The notes under the pieces were generated by a model that saw only the letters and a program-made list of their open reading frames with translations, was not told the origin of the DNA and made no database searches. From NCBI RefSeq assembly GCF_016858305.2, contig NZ_CP074436.1, positions 578,001 through 642,000 of the forward strand: 64,000 bases of DNA, in the 5' to 3' direction. This document shows, one piece after another, positions 44,875-54,764 of the stretch. Origin of the DNA: Polaribacter sp. Q13 (GTDB lineage: Bacteria > Bacteroidota > Bacteroidia > Flavobacteriales > Flavobacteriaceae). A program made the translations under genes and the position numbers. The number at the start of each line of letters is the position of its first letter. Within the stretch, counting starts at the first letter, position 1.

Positions 44875-46407
44875 ATGAATAAATTTATAATAAATTTTTT
44901 ATTAATCTTTATTTCTTCGGGTTTTGTAGCGTGTTCAGAAAATAATACTGAATTACCAAAACCATCAGGAGATTTAATTATAAAAAATGAAACAACAGTT
45001 TCAACCAATTTTATTGGTAATGGAGCACAATGGGGTGGTTTCGATATAATAGAAAGTTGGACAGGCAAAGATGATTTTACGGATGCAGATTGGGCTAAGC
45101 TTAAAGAACGAATAGATTTTATGCATCCTCCATTCATCAGAATTATGATTAGTGCAGGATGGAATTATCTAGACGATGGAAATATATATAACCCAGCAAA
45201 AGCTAATAAAGCATTTCATAGAATGATGCAATATTGTACAGATAACCAAATAACAGTAATGTTTGGTGAGTGGGGACATGTTTTCTTAAATGGCGATAAA
45301 AATCAAATTGATTATAAATGGATGGATTATACCGTAGATTATCTAGATTATTTAATTAAAGAGAAAGGATATACCTGTATTAAATATTACAATATGATTA
45401 ATGAACCTAATGGAGATTGGTCTACAACTAAAGGAGATTATAACCTATGGAAAACCGTTACTTCAGAATTCCTTACAAGAATGGAAACAGCAGGAGTAGA
45501 TCAGTTAGTTAAGTTAGCAGGTCCAGATTTAGCTGTTTTTGGTGATGCAAATGATACCGATTGGGTAGCAAAAGCAGAAAGTGATTTTGGCAATCAAATG
45601 GCACTGTATGATATTCATTCTTACGCAACAAAAAGTTTTGTAAATGGTAATAATTATTTAAGTGTTCTTAAAGCTTATAAAAATGCAATTCCTGCAGGTA
45701 AACAAATAGTAGTTGGAGAAATCGGGCTAAAATATTATGACAGTGATATAGAGTTGCAGAAAGAAAATGAAAGAAGAATAGCGGCAGATCCATATGCTTC
45801 TAAAGATAGTAATATGTTTGTGTACGATGGCTTTTATGGGGTTGATGTGAGCGATGCTATTGTACAGACTATGATGGCAGGGTTTTCTGGTGCTCTAATT
45901 TGGGATATGGATGATGCAATGTATAATGAGACAGGTTCAAAAAGTGGTGTAGATTCTAACAAATTGAAGAGATGGGGATTTTGGAATATTTTGGGTGAAG
46001 AGGCTTTCGATAGCAGTTCAGACGAAGAAATAAGACCATTTTTCTATCCTGTATCACTGCTTTGTAGATACTTTCCTCAAGGATCTGATATTATAGAAAT
46101 AGAGCTTCCAAACAAAAAAGGGCTAAAGGCAATTGCAGCAAGAAAAGGAGATCAATATACAGTTGCTATTGTAAATTCAAACTATGTAAGTTATACTAAC
46201 CTATCTCTTTTTGCGGATAAAAATTTTGTTTTTGATAATGTTTCTAAATATCAATATACTTCTAAGTTTGATGGAGGTTTTGTAGGTGAAACAGATACAA
46301 AAGGATTTCCTGTTCCAAATGAAAATAATGTTTTAGTAGCGTTAGATGGAACTTACAAAATGGATATTCCTGGTCAGTCAGTTACCATTTTTACAAATAT
46401 GATTTAA
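44875..46407 (+). CDS. Clan GH-A glycosidase lipoprotein, probable beta-mannanase (paralogue 1 of 3)
   Basis: A 510-residue lipoprotein (lipobox FVAC, Cys20) with a TIM-barrel glycosidase. NMINEPNG holds the general acid/base Glu177 and VVGEIGLKY the nucleophile Glu282, the pattern of clan GH-A families such as GH5 and GH39. FIRIMISAGWNY and VMFGEWGH are substrate-cleft segments, and a beta domain ends the protein. It closely parallels the genes at 47569 and 54764. Exact family not resolved. Mannan is inferred from GH130, beta-mannosidase and ManA in the same locus. Confidence 0.7.
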   Translation: MNKFIINFLLIFISSGFVACSENNTELPKPSGDLIIKNETTVSTNFIGNGAQWGGFDIIESWTGKDDFTDADWAKLKERIDFMHPPFIRIMISAGWNYLDDGNIYNPAKANKAFHRMMQYCTDNQITVMFGEWGHVFLNGDKNQIDYKWMDYTVDYLDYLIKEKGYTCIKYYNMINEPNGDWSTTKGDYNLWKTVTSEFLTRMETAGVDQLVKLAGPDLAVFGDANDTDWVAKAESDFGNQMALYDIHSYATKSFVNGNNYLSVLKAYKNAIPAGKQIVVGEIGLKYYDSDIELQKENERRIAADPYASKDSNMFVYDGFYGVDVSDAIVQTMMAGFSGALIWDMDDAMYNETGSKSGVDSNKLKRWGFWNILGEEAFDSSSDEEIRPFFYPVSLLCRYFPQGSDIIEIELPNKKGLKAIAARKGDQYTVAIVNSNYVSYTNLSLFADKNFVFDNVSKYQYTSKFDGGFVGETDTKGFPVPNENNVLVALDGTYKMDIPGQSVTIFTNMI

Positions 46408-46419
46408 TAAATTTAAATA

Positions 46420-46450
46420 CAATACTTATAAGTATTGGTAGTTGTTTTTT
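46420..46450 (+). terminator. Weak terminator after first GH-A gene
   Basis: CAATACTT and AGTATTG form a 7-8 bp stem with a 3-base loop; a T run follows after several bases. Confidence 0.4.
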
Positions 46451-46523
46451 TGTTATAAATATAAAAGGAGAGGTGTTTTTTATACCTATTTAAAATATTA
46501 GTTTAAAATTAGAGAAGAATAGA

Positions 46524-47576
46524 ATGAATATTATTGAAAAAAATAAAACAGGATTATTACGTCTAAAAAAGCACGAAAAAAATCCTATTTTTAGTCCAAA
46601 TCCAGATAATTACTGGGAAAACATAGTAGTTTGTAACCCTGGAGTTTGGTATGAAAACGGAAAATTTTCTATGTTATATAGGGCGGCCGGAGATGATAAA
46701 GAACATTTTATTAGATTCGGATTAGCAGAGAGTACAGATGGTGTTAATTTTACAAGAGTTTCGGATAAACCTGTATTTTCACCAAGTATAGATGGTCCAG
46801 ATATGGGAGGTGTAGAAGATCCTAGGATAGCAAAGTTTGGAGATGAATTTTACGTTACTTATGCGTATAGACCATTTCCTCCAGGACAATATTGGAAATT
46901 TGCACATGATGTAATTTTATTACCAGAATCAGGAGAAGATACACCGTTGGTTTATAAAAATAATGTAGCAAATTCTGGTTTAGCTATCTCAAAAGATTTG
47001 AAAACTTTTAAACGATTAGGTCGTATTACAACAGCTAATTTAGATGATAGAGATGTTATTCTTTTTCCAGAGAAAATCAATGGAAAATTTGCCATGCTGC
47101 ACAGACCAAAAGAATGGATTGGCAAAAAATATGGTACGGAAAAACCAGCAATTTGGATTCGTTTTACAGATGATTTAATGGTTTGGGAAGAAGAAAGTAC
47201 TCTTTTAATTTCTGGTATAAACGGCACTTGGGAAGAAAAAGTAGGCGGTAGTACTCCGCCTTTAAAAACAAAAGAGGGTTGGTTAGTAATTTATCACGGA
47301 GTAGAAAATGGAGGTTTAGGGTATTATAGAGCAGGAGCAGCTTTATTAGATTTAGATGATCCAACAAAAGTAATTGGGCGTTTAAAAAACTGGATTATGG
47401 AACCAGAACATGACTATGAAATAGAAGGATATTACAAAGGATGTGTTTTTCCAACAGGTAATGTAATTATAGAGGATACATTACACGTGTATTATGGTGC
47501 AGCTGATAAATATATTGGTTTAGCAACATGTAGTGTAAATGAATTATTACAAGCATTAAAAGCATCTAATGATTAA
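46524..47576 (+). CDS. GH130 beta-mannoside phosphorylase
   Basis: A 350-residue five-bladed propeller enzyme without signal peptide, so cytoplasmic. HEKNPIFSPNP (about 17-27), VCNPGVWYENGKFSMLYRA, GVEDPRIAKFGDEFYVTYA with the conserved Asp, LDDRDVILFPEKINGKFAMLHRP (with phosphate-binding Arg and His residues) and LLDLDDPTKVIGR are GH130 blocks. Members phosphorolyse beta-1,4-mannobiose, mannosyl-glucose or mannosyl-N-acetylglucosamine to mannose-1-phosphate. This fits intracellular use of imported manno-oligosaccharides. It overlaps the next gene by 8 bases. Confidence 0.9.
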   Translation: MNIIEKNKTGLLRLKKHEKNPIFSPNPDNYWENIVVCNPGVWYENGKFSMLYRAAGDDKEHFIRFGLAESTDGVNFTRVSDKPVFSPSIDGPDMGGVEDPRIAKFGDEFYVTYAYRPFPPGQYWKFAHDVILLPESGEDTPLVYKNNVANSGLAISKDLKTFKRLGRITTANLDDRDVILFPEKINGKFAMLHRPKEWIGKKYGTEKPAIWIRFTDDLMVWEEESTLLISGINGTWEEKVGGSTPPLKTKEGWLVIYHGVENGGLGYYRAGAALLDLDDPTKVIGRLKNWIMEPEHDYEIEGYYKGCVFPTGNVIIEDTLHVYYGAADKYIGLATCSVNELLQALKASND

Positions 47577-49137
47577 AAAAGTGATTGTATTTTTATTATT
47601 GATAACATCCACTTTTTTATTAAGTGGGTGTTCTTCTAAAATAAAACCTAAAACTGCAGATATTACAGTAACATTTAATAAAAAAAACACTGTAAATACA
47701 CCTTTTATAGGTCATGGTGTGCAATGGTCAGCTTATCCACATGCTGATTCTAAAGACGCAGAATGGGGTTTTTTAATGACTGATGAAAAGTGGAATGAAC
47801 TTTATAAACGTATAGATTTTGTAAAACCACATATTATTAGAGTCATGGATGTTTCTACATGGCGTTATTACAAAGGTCTAGATAAAAAAGGGGAACCTAT
47901 TTTAGATTTTAATACACAAGAAATAAAAAGTCTTTATAAGCTTTTAGATTATTGTCAAAAAAGAAAGATTAAGGTTCTTTTTGGAGAATGGGGAGCACCA
48001 GGTTTATGGAATTTAGATGAATCTATTCCAGAAATAGAAAGAGCAGACGATCCACGTTGGACGAATATGATTGTTAAATATTTAGAACATTTAATAATCG
48101 AAAAAGGCTATACCTGTATTCAATATTATAATTTGGTAAATGAACCAAACGGATATTGGGCATCAACCGATGGCGATTGGGAGCAATGGAAAGCTGGATA
48201 TATTCAGTTAGACAAAGCTTTAAAAACAGCTGGTTTAGATAAATATGTATCACTTTCCGGGCCAGATGCTGTAACACAATGGGATCATCCAAAACATCCG
48301 AAAAAAGCACACGATTGGGTATATTCTACCGTAAACGAGCTTGATACTATTACAGGTTTATATGATTTTCATATTTATGCAGATCAAGATTTAATTAGAA
48401 CTGGAAATTTTATTCCGTATTTAGAACCCTTTACTTCAGAAATAAATAAAACGAATAAACCTTTGATTTTAGGGGAATTAGGAATGAAATATAGTGGCGA
48501 TTTAAAAGAAGAAAATACACGTCGAGGAAAAGCAGATCCGTTTGCAGGGCCAGATGACTCTTCTATGTTTGTATATGACTATTTTTACGGAGTAGATATG
48601 GCAGATGCAGCAATTCAAAGTATGTTGGCAGGTGTTGGTGGTGCTATTGCTTGGGATTTAGATGATGCTATGCATACCGTAGGTGATTTAGGTGAAAAAA
48701 ATCAATTAAAAAAATGGGGGATGTGGAATATTTTAACCGAAGAATTTGGGGATTTGGAGGTGGATAAAAAACCACGTCCCTGGTCGTATTCTTGGACATT
48801 ACTTTGCAATTTGTTTCCGCCAGAATCTAAAATTTACAAGCCAGCTTATTCCGTTGTAAATGATAGTATTCGTGCAGTTGCATCAACATATAAAAATACA
48901 TTTAGTGCTGCAATTGTAAATCAGTCTAAAAACTCAAAAATAATTAGTTTGTCTTCAGAAATGTTTTCAAAAGATAAAATACTTTATTTGTATGAATATT
49001 CAGAACACAATAGACCTGTTAATTCTGATGGTTTTCCAATAATTACAAAGAGCATAAATTTAGATTTACAAGAAGATATTATTGTTGAGGTTAAAGGCAA
49101 TAGTGTGGTGTTTCTAAGTACAATTTTAATTAAATAA
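47569..49137 (+). CDS. Clan GH-A glycosidase lipoprotein, probable beta-mannanase (paralogue 2 of 3)
   Basis: A 522-residue lipoprotein (lipobox LSGC, Cys21) with Glu192 in NLVNEPNG as acid/base and Glu303 in LGELGMKY as nucleophile. IGHGVQWSAYPHADSKDAEWG near the start is nearly the same as in the 54764 copy, so those two are closer to each other than to the first. GAIAWDLDDAMHT precedes a C-terminal beta domain. It overlaps GH130 by 8 bases and is followed by the symporter gene after 31 bases. Substrate inferred from locus. Confidence 0.7.
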   Translation: MIKKVIVFLLLITSTFLLSGCSSKIKPKTADITVTFNKKNTVNTPFIGHGVQWSAYPHADSKDAEWGFLMTDEKWNELYKRIDFVKPHIIRVMDVSTWRYYKGLDKKGEPILDFNTQEIKSLYKLLDYCQKRKIKVLFGEWGAPGLWNLDESIPEIERADDPRWTNMIVKYLEHLIIEKGYTCIQYYNLVNEPNGYWASTDGDWEQWKAGYIQLDKALKTAGLDKYVSLSGPDAVTQWDHPKHPKKAHDWVYSTVNELDTITGLYDFHIYADQDLIRTGNFIPYLEPFTSEINKTNKPLILGELGMKYSGDLKEENTRRGKADPFAGPDDSSMFVYDYFYGVDMADAAIQSMLAGVGGAIAWDLDDAMHTVGDLGEKNQLKKWGMWNILTEEFGDLEVDKKPRPWSYSWTLLCNLFPPESKIYKPAYSVVNDSIRAVASTYKNTFSAAIVNQSKNSKIISLSSEMFSKDKILYLYEYSEHNRPVNSDGFPIITKSINLDLQEDIIVEVKGNSVVFLSTILIK

Positions 49138-49168
49138 CCCTTTTAAAAAGAAATTATCAAAATATATT

Positions 49169-50764
49169 ATGGAATATAATTTAGGAATTATAGATATAAC
49201 AGTACTAGTTGTGTACTTTATATTTATTGTATGGTTTGGACTTAAATCTTCTAAAAAAGGAAGTGATTCTACAAGCGATTATTTTCTTGCAGGTCGAAAT
49301 ATGACGTGGCCAGTTATTGGTTTTTCTTTATTCGCTGCAAGTATTTCTAGCACAACTTTAATTGGTAAAAGTGGTGATGCTTATTCTACAGGAATTGCCG
49401 TTTTTAACTACGATTTAATTTCGGTATTGGTTATGGTGTTTTTTGCAATGTTTTTCTTACCATTTTATATAAAATCTGGAATTTTTACGATTCCTGAGTT
49501 TTTAGAAAAAAGATTTGATAAACGTTCTCGGTATTATTTTTCATTTATAACCTTAATGGGGTCAACGTTTTTAGATGCTGCAGGTGCTTTGTATGCAGCT
49601 TCCTTGTTAATGAAGTTGGTTTTTCCAGAGATGTCTATCATGGAGTTATCCGTTATATTTGCTGTCGTTGTTGCAGCTTATACAATTCCAGGTGGTTTAT
49701 CTGCGGCCATAAAAGTCGATTTAATTCAAGGGATATTATTATTGGTAGGAACTTTTATTTTAACATTTTTAGCCATGAATAATGGTGGATTAGATTATTT
49801 AAAGAACCTACTTTTAGAAGGAGATTCTATGATGAAATTAATCCGTCCTATGGATGATTCGTCCGTACCTTGGTTGGGTATGATAGTCGGTATTCCCATA
49901 TTAGGATTTTATTTCTGGGGAAATAATCAAGTATTGGTGCAGCGTGTACTTACGGCAAAATCGATAGATCATGGTAGAAAAGGGATTCTTTTAGTTGGTT
50001 TTTTAACAGTGTCATTAATCTTCATTATTATATTTCCCGCGGTTATAGGTAAGCACTTATTTCCAGATTTACCTAAAAACGATATGGTGTATCCTAAATT
50101 GGTTATAGAATTGATGCCAACAGGATTATTAGGTCTTATGTTAGCTGCAATGGTAGCCGCATTAACGTCTACTTTAAGTGCATTATTAAATTCTGTAGCA
50201 ACATTATTTACAATGGATTTTTACACGAAATTTAAAAAAGAACCATCTCAAAAAGAACAAGTATATGTTGGTAAAATTGTATCTGTAGTTGTTTTAATTT
50301 TAGCAGTATTATGGGTGCCTTTTGTATCTAAATTTGATTCTTTATTAAAATATTATCAAGAAATGCTAACCTATATTGCACCTCCAGTTGTAGCAGTATT
50401 CTTTTTAGGAGTCTTTTGGAGACGTATTAATAGACATGGTGCTTTTTGGGGATTAATGGGAGGTGCTTTAGCAGCTATTACCACAATTGTAGCTAAAGTA
50501 GCATTCGATTATGAACTTTTAGGAGATATTCATTTTTTACTTAAAGTACCATTTTATTTTATGTTTAGTGCCGTAATTATCATTGTAGTAAGTTTATTTA
50601 CCAAACCAGATGATCCTTCTCAAATAGATGAATTAATTTGGACCAAAAAGATTTACCAAGAAGAATCTAAGGAACTTATTGGCGTTCCTTTTTATAAAAA
50701 CTTTAGAGTTTGGTCTTTAATATTGATAGGTTTCTGTTTTTTGGTATTGTATATGTATCAATAG
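49169..50764 (+). CDS. Sodium:solute symporter (SSS/SLC5 family), probable sugar transporter
   Basis: A 531-residue inner-membrane protein with about 14 helices. SDYFLAGRNMTWPVIGFSLFAASISSTTLIGKSGDAYSTG (about 36-75) is the sodium/substrate core of SSS transporters, with GGLSAAIKVDLIQGILLLVG (about 176-195) and MLAAMVAALTSTLSALLNSVATLFTMDFY (about 327-355) as further signature regions. It would carry mannose or short manno-oligosaccharides into the cytoplasm. A strong terminator follows. Confidence 0.9.
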   Translation: MEYNLGIIDITVLVVYFIFIVWFGLKSSKKGSDSTSDYFLAGRNMTWPVIGFSLFAASISSTTLIGKSGDAYSTGIAVFNYDLISVLVMVFFAMFFLPFYIKSGIFTIPEFLEKRFDKRSRYYFSFITLMGSTFLDAAGALYAASLLMKLVFPEMSIMELSVIFAVVVAAYTIPGGLSAAIKVDLIQGILLLVGTFILTFLAMNNGGLDYLKNLLLEGDSMMKLIRPMDDSSVPWLGMIVGIPILGFYFWGNNQVLVQRVLTAKSIDHGRKGILLVGFLTVSLIFIIIFPAVIGKHLFPDLPKNDMVYPKLVIELMPTGLLGLMLAAMVAALTSTLSALLNSVATLFTMDFYTKFKKEPSQKEQVYVGKIVSVVVLILAVLWVPFVSKFDSLLKYYQEMLTYIAPPVVAVFFLGVFWRRINRHGAFWGLMGGALAAITTIVAKVAFDYELLGDIHFLLKVPFYFMFSAVIIIVVSLFTKPDDPSQIDELIWTKKIYQEESKELIGVPFYKNFRVWSLILIGFCFLVLYMYQ

Positions 50765-50785
50765 TATTATCGAAATAATTTTAAC

Positions 50786-50840
50786 ACTGAGCTAACCTTA
50801 TTTTTGAATTTTTTATTTAAGAGGTTAGCTCATTTTTTTA
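50786..50840 (+). terminator. Terminator after the symporter gene
   Basis: TGAGCTAACCT (50788) and AGGTTAGCTCA (50822) are perfect 11-bp complements with a ~23-base loop and a T run after the stem. It divides the locus into at least two transcripts. Confidence 0.8.
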
Positions 50841-50972
50841 GCTACGTGTTTTTTTTTTTTTAGAAATTATTAAAATTTCATAAAACAATAAGTTTTCAAC
50901 ATTATGTAGTTATAATATTTTAATAGAGGTAATTATATTTGAAGTGAAGTAATATTTATTAATTAAAATAGA

Positions 50973-53567
50973 ATGATGTTTTATAAAAGTTATAGGTATT
51001 TAATACTGATAATAGCAACGTGTTTTTTTACATCTTGTGATAATTCTCCTAATTTTATTTCAAAAGAAATAAAAACTAACTGGCAATTTAAAGCAGTAAA
51101 AGACACACTTTGGTTAAAAGCGAGTATACCAAGTTCTATTCACACAAACTTAATTGCGAATAAAATTATAGAAGATCCATTTTATCGATTAAATGAGCAT
51201 GATCTACAATGGATTGACAAAAAAGATTGGGAATATAAAACTGTTTTTACTGTTGATGAAACTCTTTTTGATAAAGAAAAAATAGCATTCAATTTTAAAG
51301 GATTAGATACTTATGCAAATATTTATTTAAACGATTCACTTATTTTAAAGACCGATAATATGTTTGTTGGTTATAAAGTGAATGCCAAAAAATATTTAAA
51401 AATTGGCAAAAATAGTTTGAATATTATTTTTGATTCACCAATAAAAATAGGTTTACTAAAAAGAGAAGCATTAGGCTATCAATTGCCGAATGCTGTAAAT
51501 GACCAATCAGAAAATGGAGGATTAGGTAAAAAACAAGTAGCGGTTTTTAGTAGAAAAGCAGGCTATCATTTTGGTTGGGATTGGGGACCAAGATTGGTTA
51601 CTTCTGGTATTTGGCAAGAGATTCAATTAAATGCATGGAACACCGCAACTATAAATGATGTGTATGTGCTACAACAAAATTTATCTAAAGAAAGTGCACA
51701 GTTAAATACTAAAATAGAAATTGAGACTACAAGAGCTATAACTACTCAAATTTATATTAAGATCGATGAAAAGCAATATTTAGAAAAGGAAATTGAACTT
51801 AAAAAAGGAGTCAATAAAATTGAAATTCCTATAAAAATTAATAACCCAGAATTTTGGTGGACGAATGGTTTAGGGAATCAAAAACTTTATAAAATAGATG
51901 TTCAACTAAAAGAAGGAACTAAATTATTAGCTTCTAATTCTCATAAAATAGGATTAAAAACATTAAAAGTAATTCAACAAAAAGACAGTGTTGGAGAAAG
52001 TTTTTACTTTAAATTAAATGGACATGCCGTTTTTATGAAAGGTGCTAATTATATTCCTCAAGATGTTTTTTTAGACAGAGTTACCACAAAGGATTACGAA
52101 AAAGTTATAAAAAATATGGTTGATGCCAATTATAATATGATTCGTGTTTGGGGTGGAGGTATTTATGAGAATGATATTTTTTATGACTTATGTGATAAAA
52201 ACGGAATCTTAGTTTGGCAAGACTTTATGTTTGCTTGTGCAATGTATCCTGGAGATACATCTTTTTTAGAAAACGTAAAAAAAGAAGCAAAATACAATGT
52301 TAAAAGGTTAAGAAGTCATACAAGTATTGCACTGTGGTGTGGTAATAATGAAAATTTTGTGGCATGGAAAAATTGGGGTTGGATAGATCAAATAAAGAAT
52401 AGTCAAGGACAAGAAACTGTAGATGTTATTTGGAAAGGATATCAAGATGTATTTCACAAAATCTTACCAGAAGTAGTTGCTGAATTAGATAGTGATACTT
52501 TTTATTGGGCTTCTTCACCAACATCTGCAAAAGGAGAAGATGCAACGTTAACTTCTGGAGATTATCATTATTGGAGAGTTTGGGGAAATCAGGAATCTAT
52601 TTTAACGTATAACGAAGCAATTCCCCGTTTTATGTCGGAATATGGTTTTCAATCTTTTCCAGATTTTCAATCGGTAGAAAAATATACAGAAGAACAAGAT
52701 TGGAGTATTTATTCTGAGGTAATGCAATCTCATCAACGTTCAAATATAGGTAACAAGAACATAGAAATGTATATGGAATCTTGGTATAAAAAACCGAAAG
52801 ATTTTAAATCATTTTTGTACGTAAGTCAGTTATTACAAAGCAAAGCGATGCAAATTGCTATTGAGGCTCATAGAAGAAATATGCCTTATTGTATGGGGAG
52901 TTTATATTGGCAAATTAACGATTGTTGGCCAGTTGCTTCTTGGTCTACAATAGATTATTATGGGAATTGGAAAGCAGCACATTACCATGTAAAAGACCTG
53001 TATAAACCCATAAAAACAATGTTTTTTAAGAATGATAAAAAACTTGAAGTACATATTGTTTCAGATAAATTAAAAGATAAGAACGCTGTATTAAGAATAA
53101 AATTATTCAATTTTAAAGGTGAAATTTTAGATCAAGTTGAAAAAAACATTACTATAAAATCAAATACAAGTGCTATTTATTTTGATGTAAATAAAACTGG
53201 TTTTACCAACCTAAATAATAATAGTAATAACACTTTTTTAGTTGCAGAATTGGTTGCTGAAAATGATGTTGTTTTTGATGAAACCATCTTCTATTTAGAA
53301 AAACCAAATCAATTAGAATTATCGAAACCTACAATAAAGTATTCGGTTTTAGGGAGTAATAAAAATGGAGTGGAAATAGAAATTTCTACAAACACGTTAG
53401 TAAAAAACATCAACTTAAAAAGTAGTGTAAAAGGTCATTTTTCTAATAATTATTTTGATGTTTTACCGAATAAAAGATACTACATAAAGTTTGATTCTGA
53501 AACAGAAATCAACATAGAACAGTTTACAAAAGAATTAAAAATCACATCACTTTTTGATACTTATTAA
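50973..53567 (+). CDS. GH2 beta-mannosidase lipoprotein
   Basis: An 864-residue exo-beta-mannosidase. A lipobox (TSC, Cys about 22) is followed by the sugar-binding domain (NWQFKAVKDTLWLKASIPSSIHTNL), AGYHFGWDWGPRLVTSGIW (about 192-210), the barrel with MKGANYIPQDVF, MIRVWGGGIYENDIFYDLCDKNGILVWQDFMFACAMYPGD (about 388-427), LWCGNNENFVAW with the acid/base Glu and FMSEYGFQSFP with the nucleophile Glu. The long WGGGIYE...FACAMYP block is characteristic of GH2 beta-mannosidases rather than LacZ. It frees mannose from oligosaccharide ends in the periplasm. Nine bases before manA. Confidence 0.93.
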   Translation: MMFYKSYRYLILIIATCFFTSCDNSPNFISKEIKTNWQFKAVKDTLWLKASIPSSIHTNLIANKIIEDPFYRLNEHDLQWIDKKDWEYKTVFTVDETLFDKEKIAFNFKGLDTYANIYLNDSLILKTDNMFVGYKVNAKKYLKIGKNSLNIIFDSPIKIGLLKREALGYQLPNAVNDQSENGGLGKKQVAVFSRKAGYHFGWDWGPRLVTSGIWQEIQLNAWNTATINDVYVLQQNLSKESAQLNTKIEIETTRAITTQIYIKIDEKQYLEKEIELKKGVNKIEIPIKINNPEFWWTNGLGNQKLYKIDVQLKEGTKLLASNSHKIGLKTLKVIQQKDSVGESFYFKLNGHAVFMKGANYIPQDVFLDRVTTKDYEKVIKNMVDANYNMIRVWGGGIYENDIFYDLCDKNGILVWQDFMFACAMYPGDTSFLENVKKEAKYNVKRLRSHTSIALWCGNNENFVAWKNWGWIDQIKNSQGQETVDVIWKGYQDVFHKILPEVVAELDSDTFYWASSPTSAKGEDATLTSGDYHYWRVWGNQESILTYNEAIPRFMSEYGFQSFPDFQSVEKYTEEQDWSIYSEVMQSHQRSNIGNKNIEMYMESWYKKPKDFKSFLYVSQLLQSKAMQIAIEAHRRNMPYCMGSLYWQINDCWPVASWSTIDYYGNWKAAHYHVKDLYKPIKTMFFKNDKKLEVHIVSDKLKDKNAVLRIKLFNFKGEILDQVEKNITIKSNTSAIYFDVNKTGFTNLNNNSNNTFLVAELVAENDVVFDETIFYLEKPNQLELSKPTIKYSVLGSNKNGVEIEISTNTLVKNINLKSSVKGHFSNNYFDVLPNKRYYIKFDSETEINIEQFTKELKITSLFDTY

Positions 53568-53576
53568 AAGAATAAT

Positions 53577-54545
53577 ATGAAAGCATATCCAATTAAATTT
53601 GAGCCCATTTTAAAAGAAAGAATTTGGGGAGGAGAAAAATTAATAAACATATTTAAAAAGAAATCAGATAAACTAAATATTGGTGAAAGTTGGGAGATTT
53701 CTGATGTAGAAGGAGATGTTTCTGTGGTATCAAATGGACTTTTAAAAGGACAAACATTAAAAGATTTAATAATCAATTTTAAGGAAGAATTTTTAGGGTA
53801 TAAGGTCTATGAAAGGTTTGGTGATAACTTTCCTGTTTTAATAAAATTTATTGATGCAAAAACGCCATTATCAATTCAGGTTCATCCTAATAACGAGTTG
53901 GCTAAAGAGCGTCATAATTCGTTTGGAAAAAACGAAATGTGGTATGTTATGGATGTTGATAAAGATGCCGAATTAATAGTTGGTTTTAATCAAAAGGTAG
54001 ACGAAGAAAAGTATGTTAAGGCTCTGAATAATGGAAAGGTTTTAGATATTTTAAATTCAGAAAAAACAGAAAAAGGAGATACTTTTTACATTCCTACAGG
54101 TAGAGTTCATGCAATTGGCGCAGGTATTGTGTTGGCCGAAATTCAGCAAACATCAGACGTAACCTACAGAATTTATGATTATGAAAGAACTGATGCAGCA
54201 GGAAATCAAAGAGAATTACACACTGAGTTAGCTTTAGATGCTATTGATTATAATTTGTACAATAATTACAAAACAACTTATCAATTAAAAGAAAACCAGT
54301 CGTCAGAATTGGTCCATTCTCCATATTTTAAAACAGATATTATTCAATTAACAAATCAATTAGAAAAAAACTATGAAAAATTAGATTCATTTGTAATTTA
54401 TATGTGTGTAGAAGGTTCTTTTACTCTTGAGTGTAATAATGAATTAATGATGGTAAATAAAGGTGAAACTGTTTTGTTACCGGCTTCAATTAAGGCCGTA
54501 AAATTAAATTCTGAACAAGCAACCCTATTAGAGGTTTATCTATAA
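53577..54545 (+). CDS. manA: Mannose-6-phosphate isomerase, class I
   Basis: A 322-residue cytoplasmic cupin enzyme converting mannose-6-phosphate to fructose-6-phosphate. FEPILKERIWGGEKL (about 7-21), LIKFIDAKTPLSIQVHPNNELAKERH (about 84-109) with zinc-binding Gln/His, GKNEMWYVMD with the zinc Glu, and YIPTGRVHAIGAG (about 165-177) match class I ManA, short bacterial form. It is needed to feed mannose from the beta-mannosidase into glycolysis; the required mannokinase is not in the window. A decayed transporter gene follows. Confidence 0.92.
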   Translation: MKAYPIKFEPILKERIWGGEKLINIFKKKSDKLNIGESWEISDVEGDVSVVSNGLLKGQTLKDLIINFKEEFLGYKVYERFGDNFPVLIKFIDAKTPLSIQVHPNNELAKERHNSFGKNEMWYVMDVDKDAELIVGFNQKVDEEKYVKALNNGKVLDILNSEKTEKGDTFYIPTGRVHAIGAGIVLAEIQQTSDVTYRIYDYERTDAAGNQRELHTELALDAIDYNLYNNYKTTYQLKENQSSELVHSPYFKTDIIQLTNQLEKNYEKLDSFVIYMCVEGSFTLECNNELMMVNKGETVLLPASIKAVKLNSEQATLLEVYL

Positions 54546-54558
54546 AAATATTTTCATA

Positions 54559-54764
54559 ATAAAACCTCTGAATAAGGTATTAACATGGTTTATTACAGCT
54601 GCAATTGCTGGTTTTTTATTTGGTTTTGATACCGTAGTAATTTCTGGAGCAGATAAACATTGTAGCATTATGGGGTTCTTCAACTATTGTTTGTATTTTT
54701 TATGATGCCAGAAACAAAAGGAATGAAATTAGAAGAATTAACTAAAAAATTAATGAATAGATAA
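54559..54764 (+). pseudogene. Remnant of a sugar-porter MFS transporter gene
   Basis: The first piece (54559-54660) reads KPLNKVLTWFITAAIAGFLF then GFDTVVISGADK, the first-helix signature of sugar porters (GxLFGYDxxVISG). The second, in other frames (54662-54764), reads VALWGSSTIVCIF and then MMPETKGMKLEEL to a TAA at 54762. PETKG is the sugar porter C-terminal signature. About 400 residues between are deleted. The stop codon overlaps the ATG of the next gene by one base, so the remnant keeps its original junction with the downstream gene. Confidence 0.85.
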
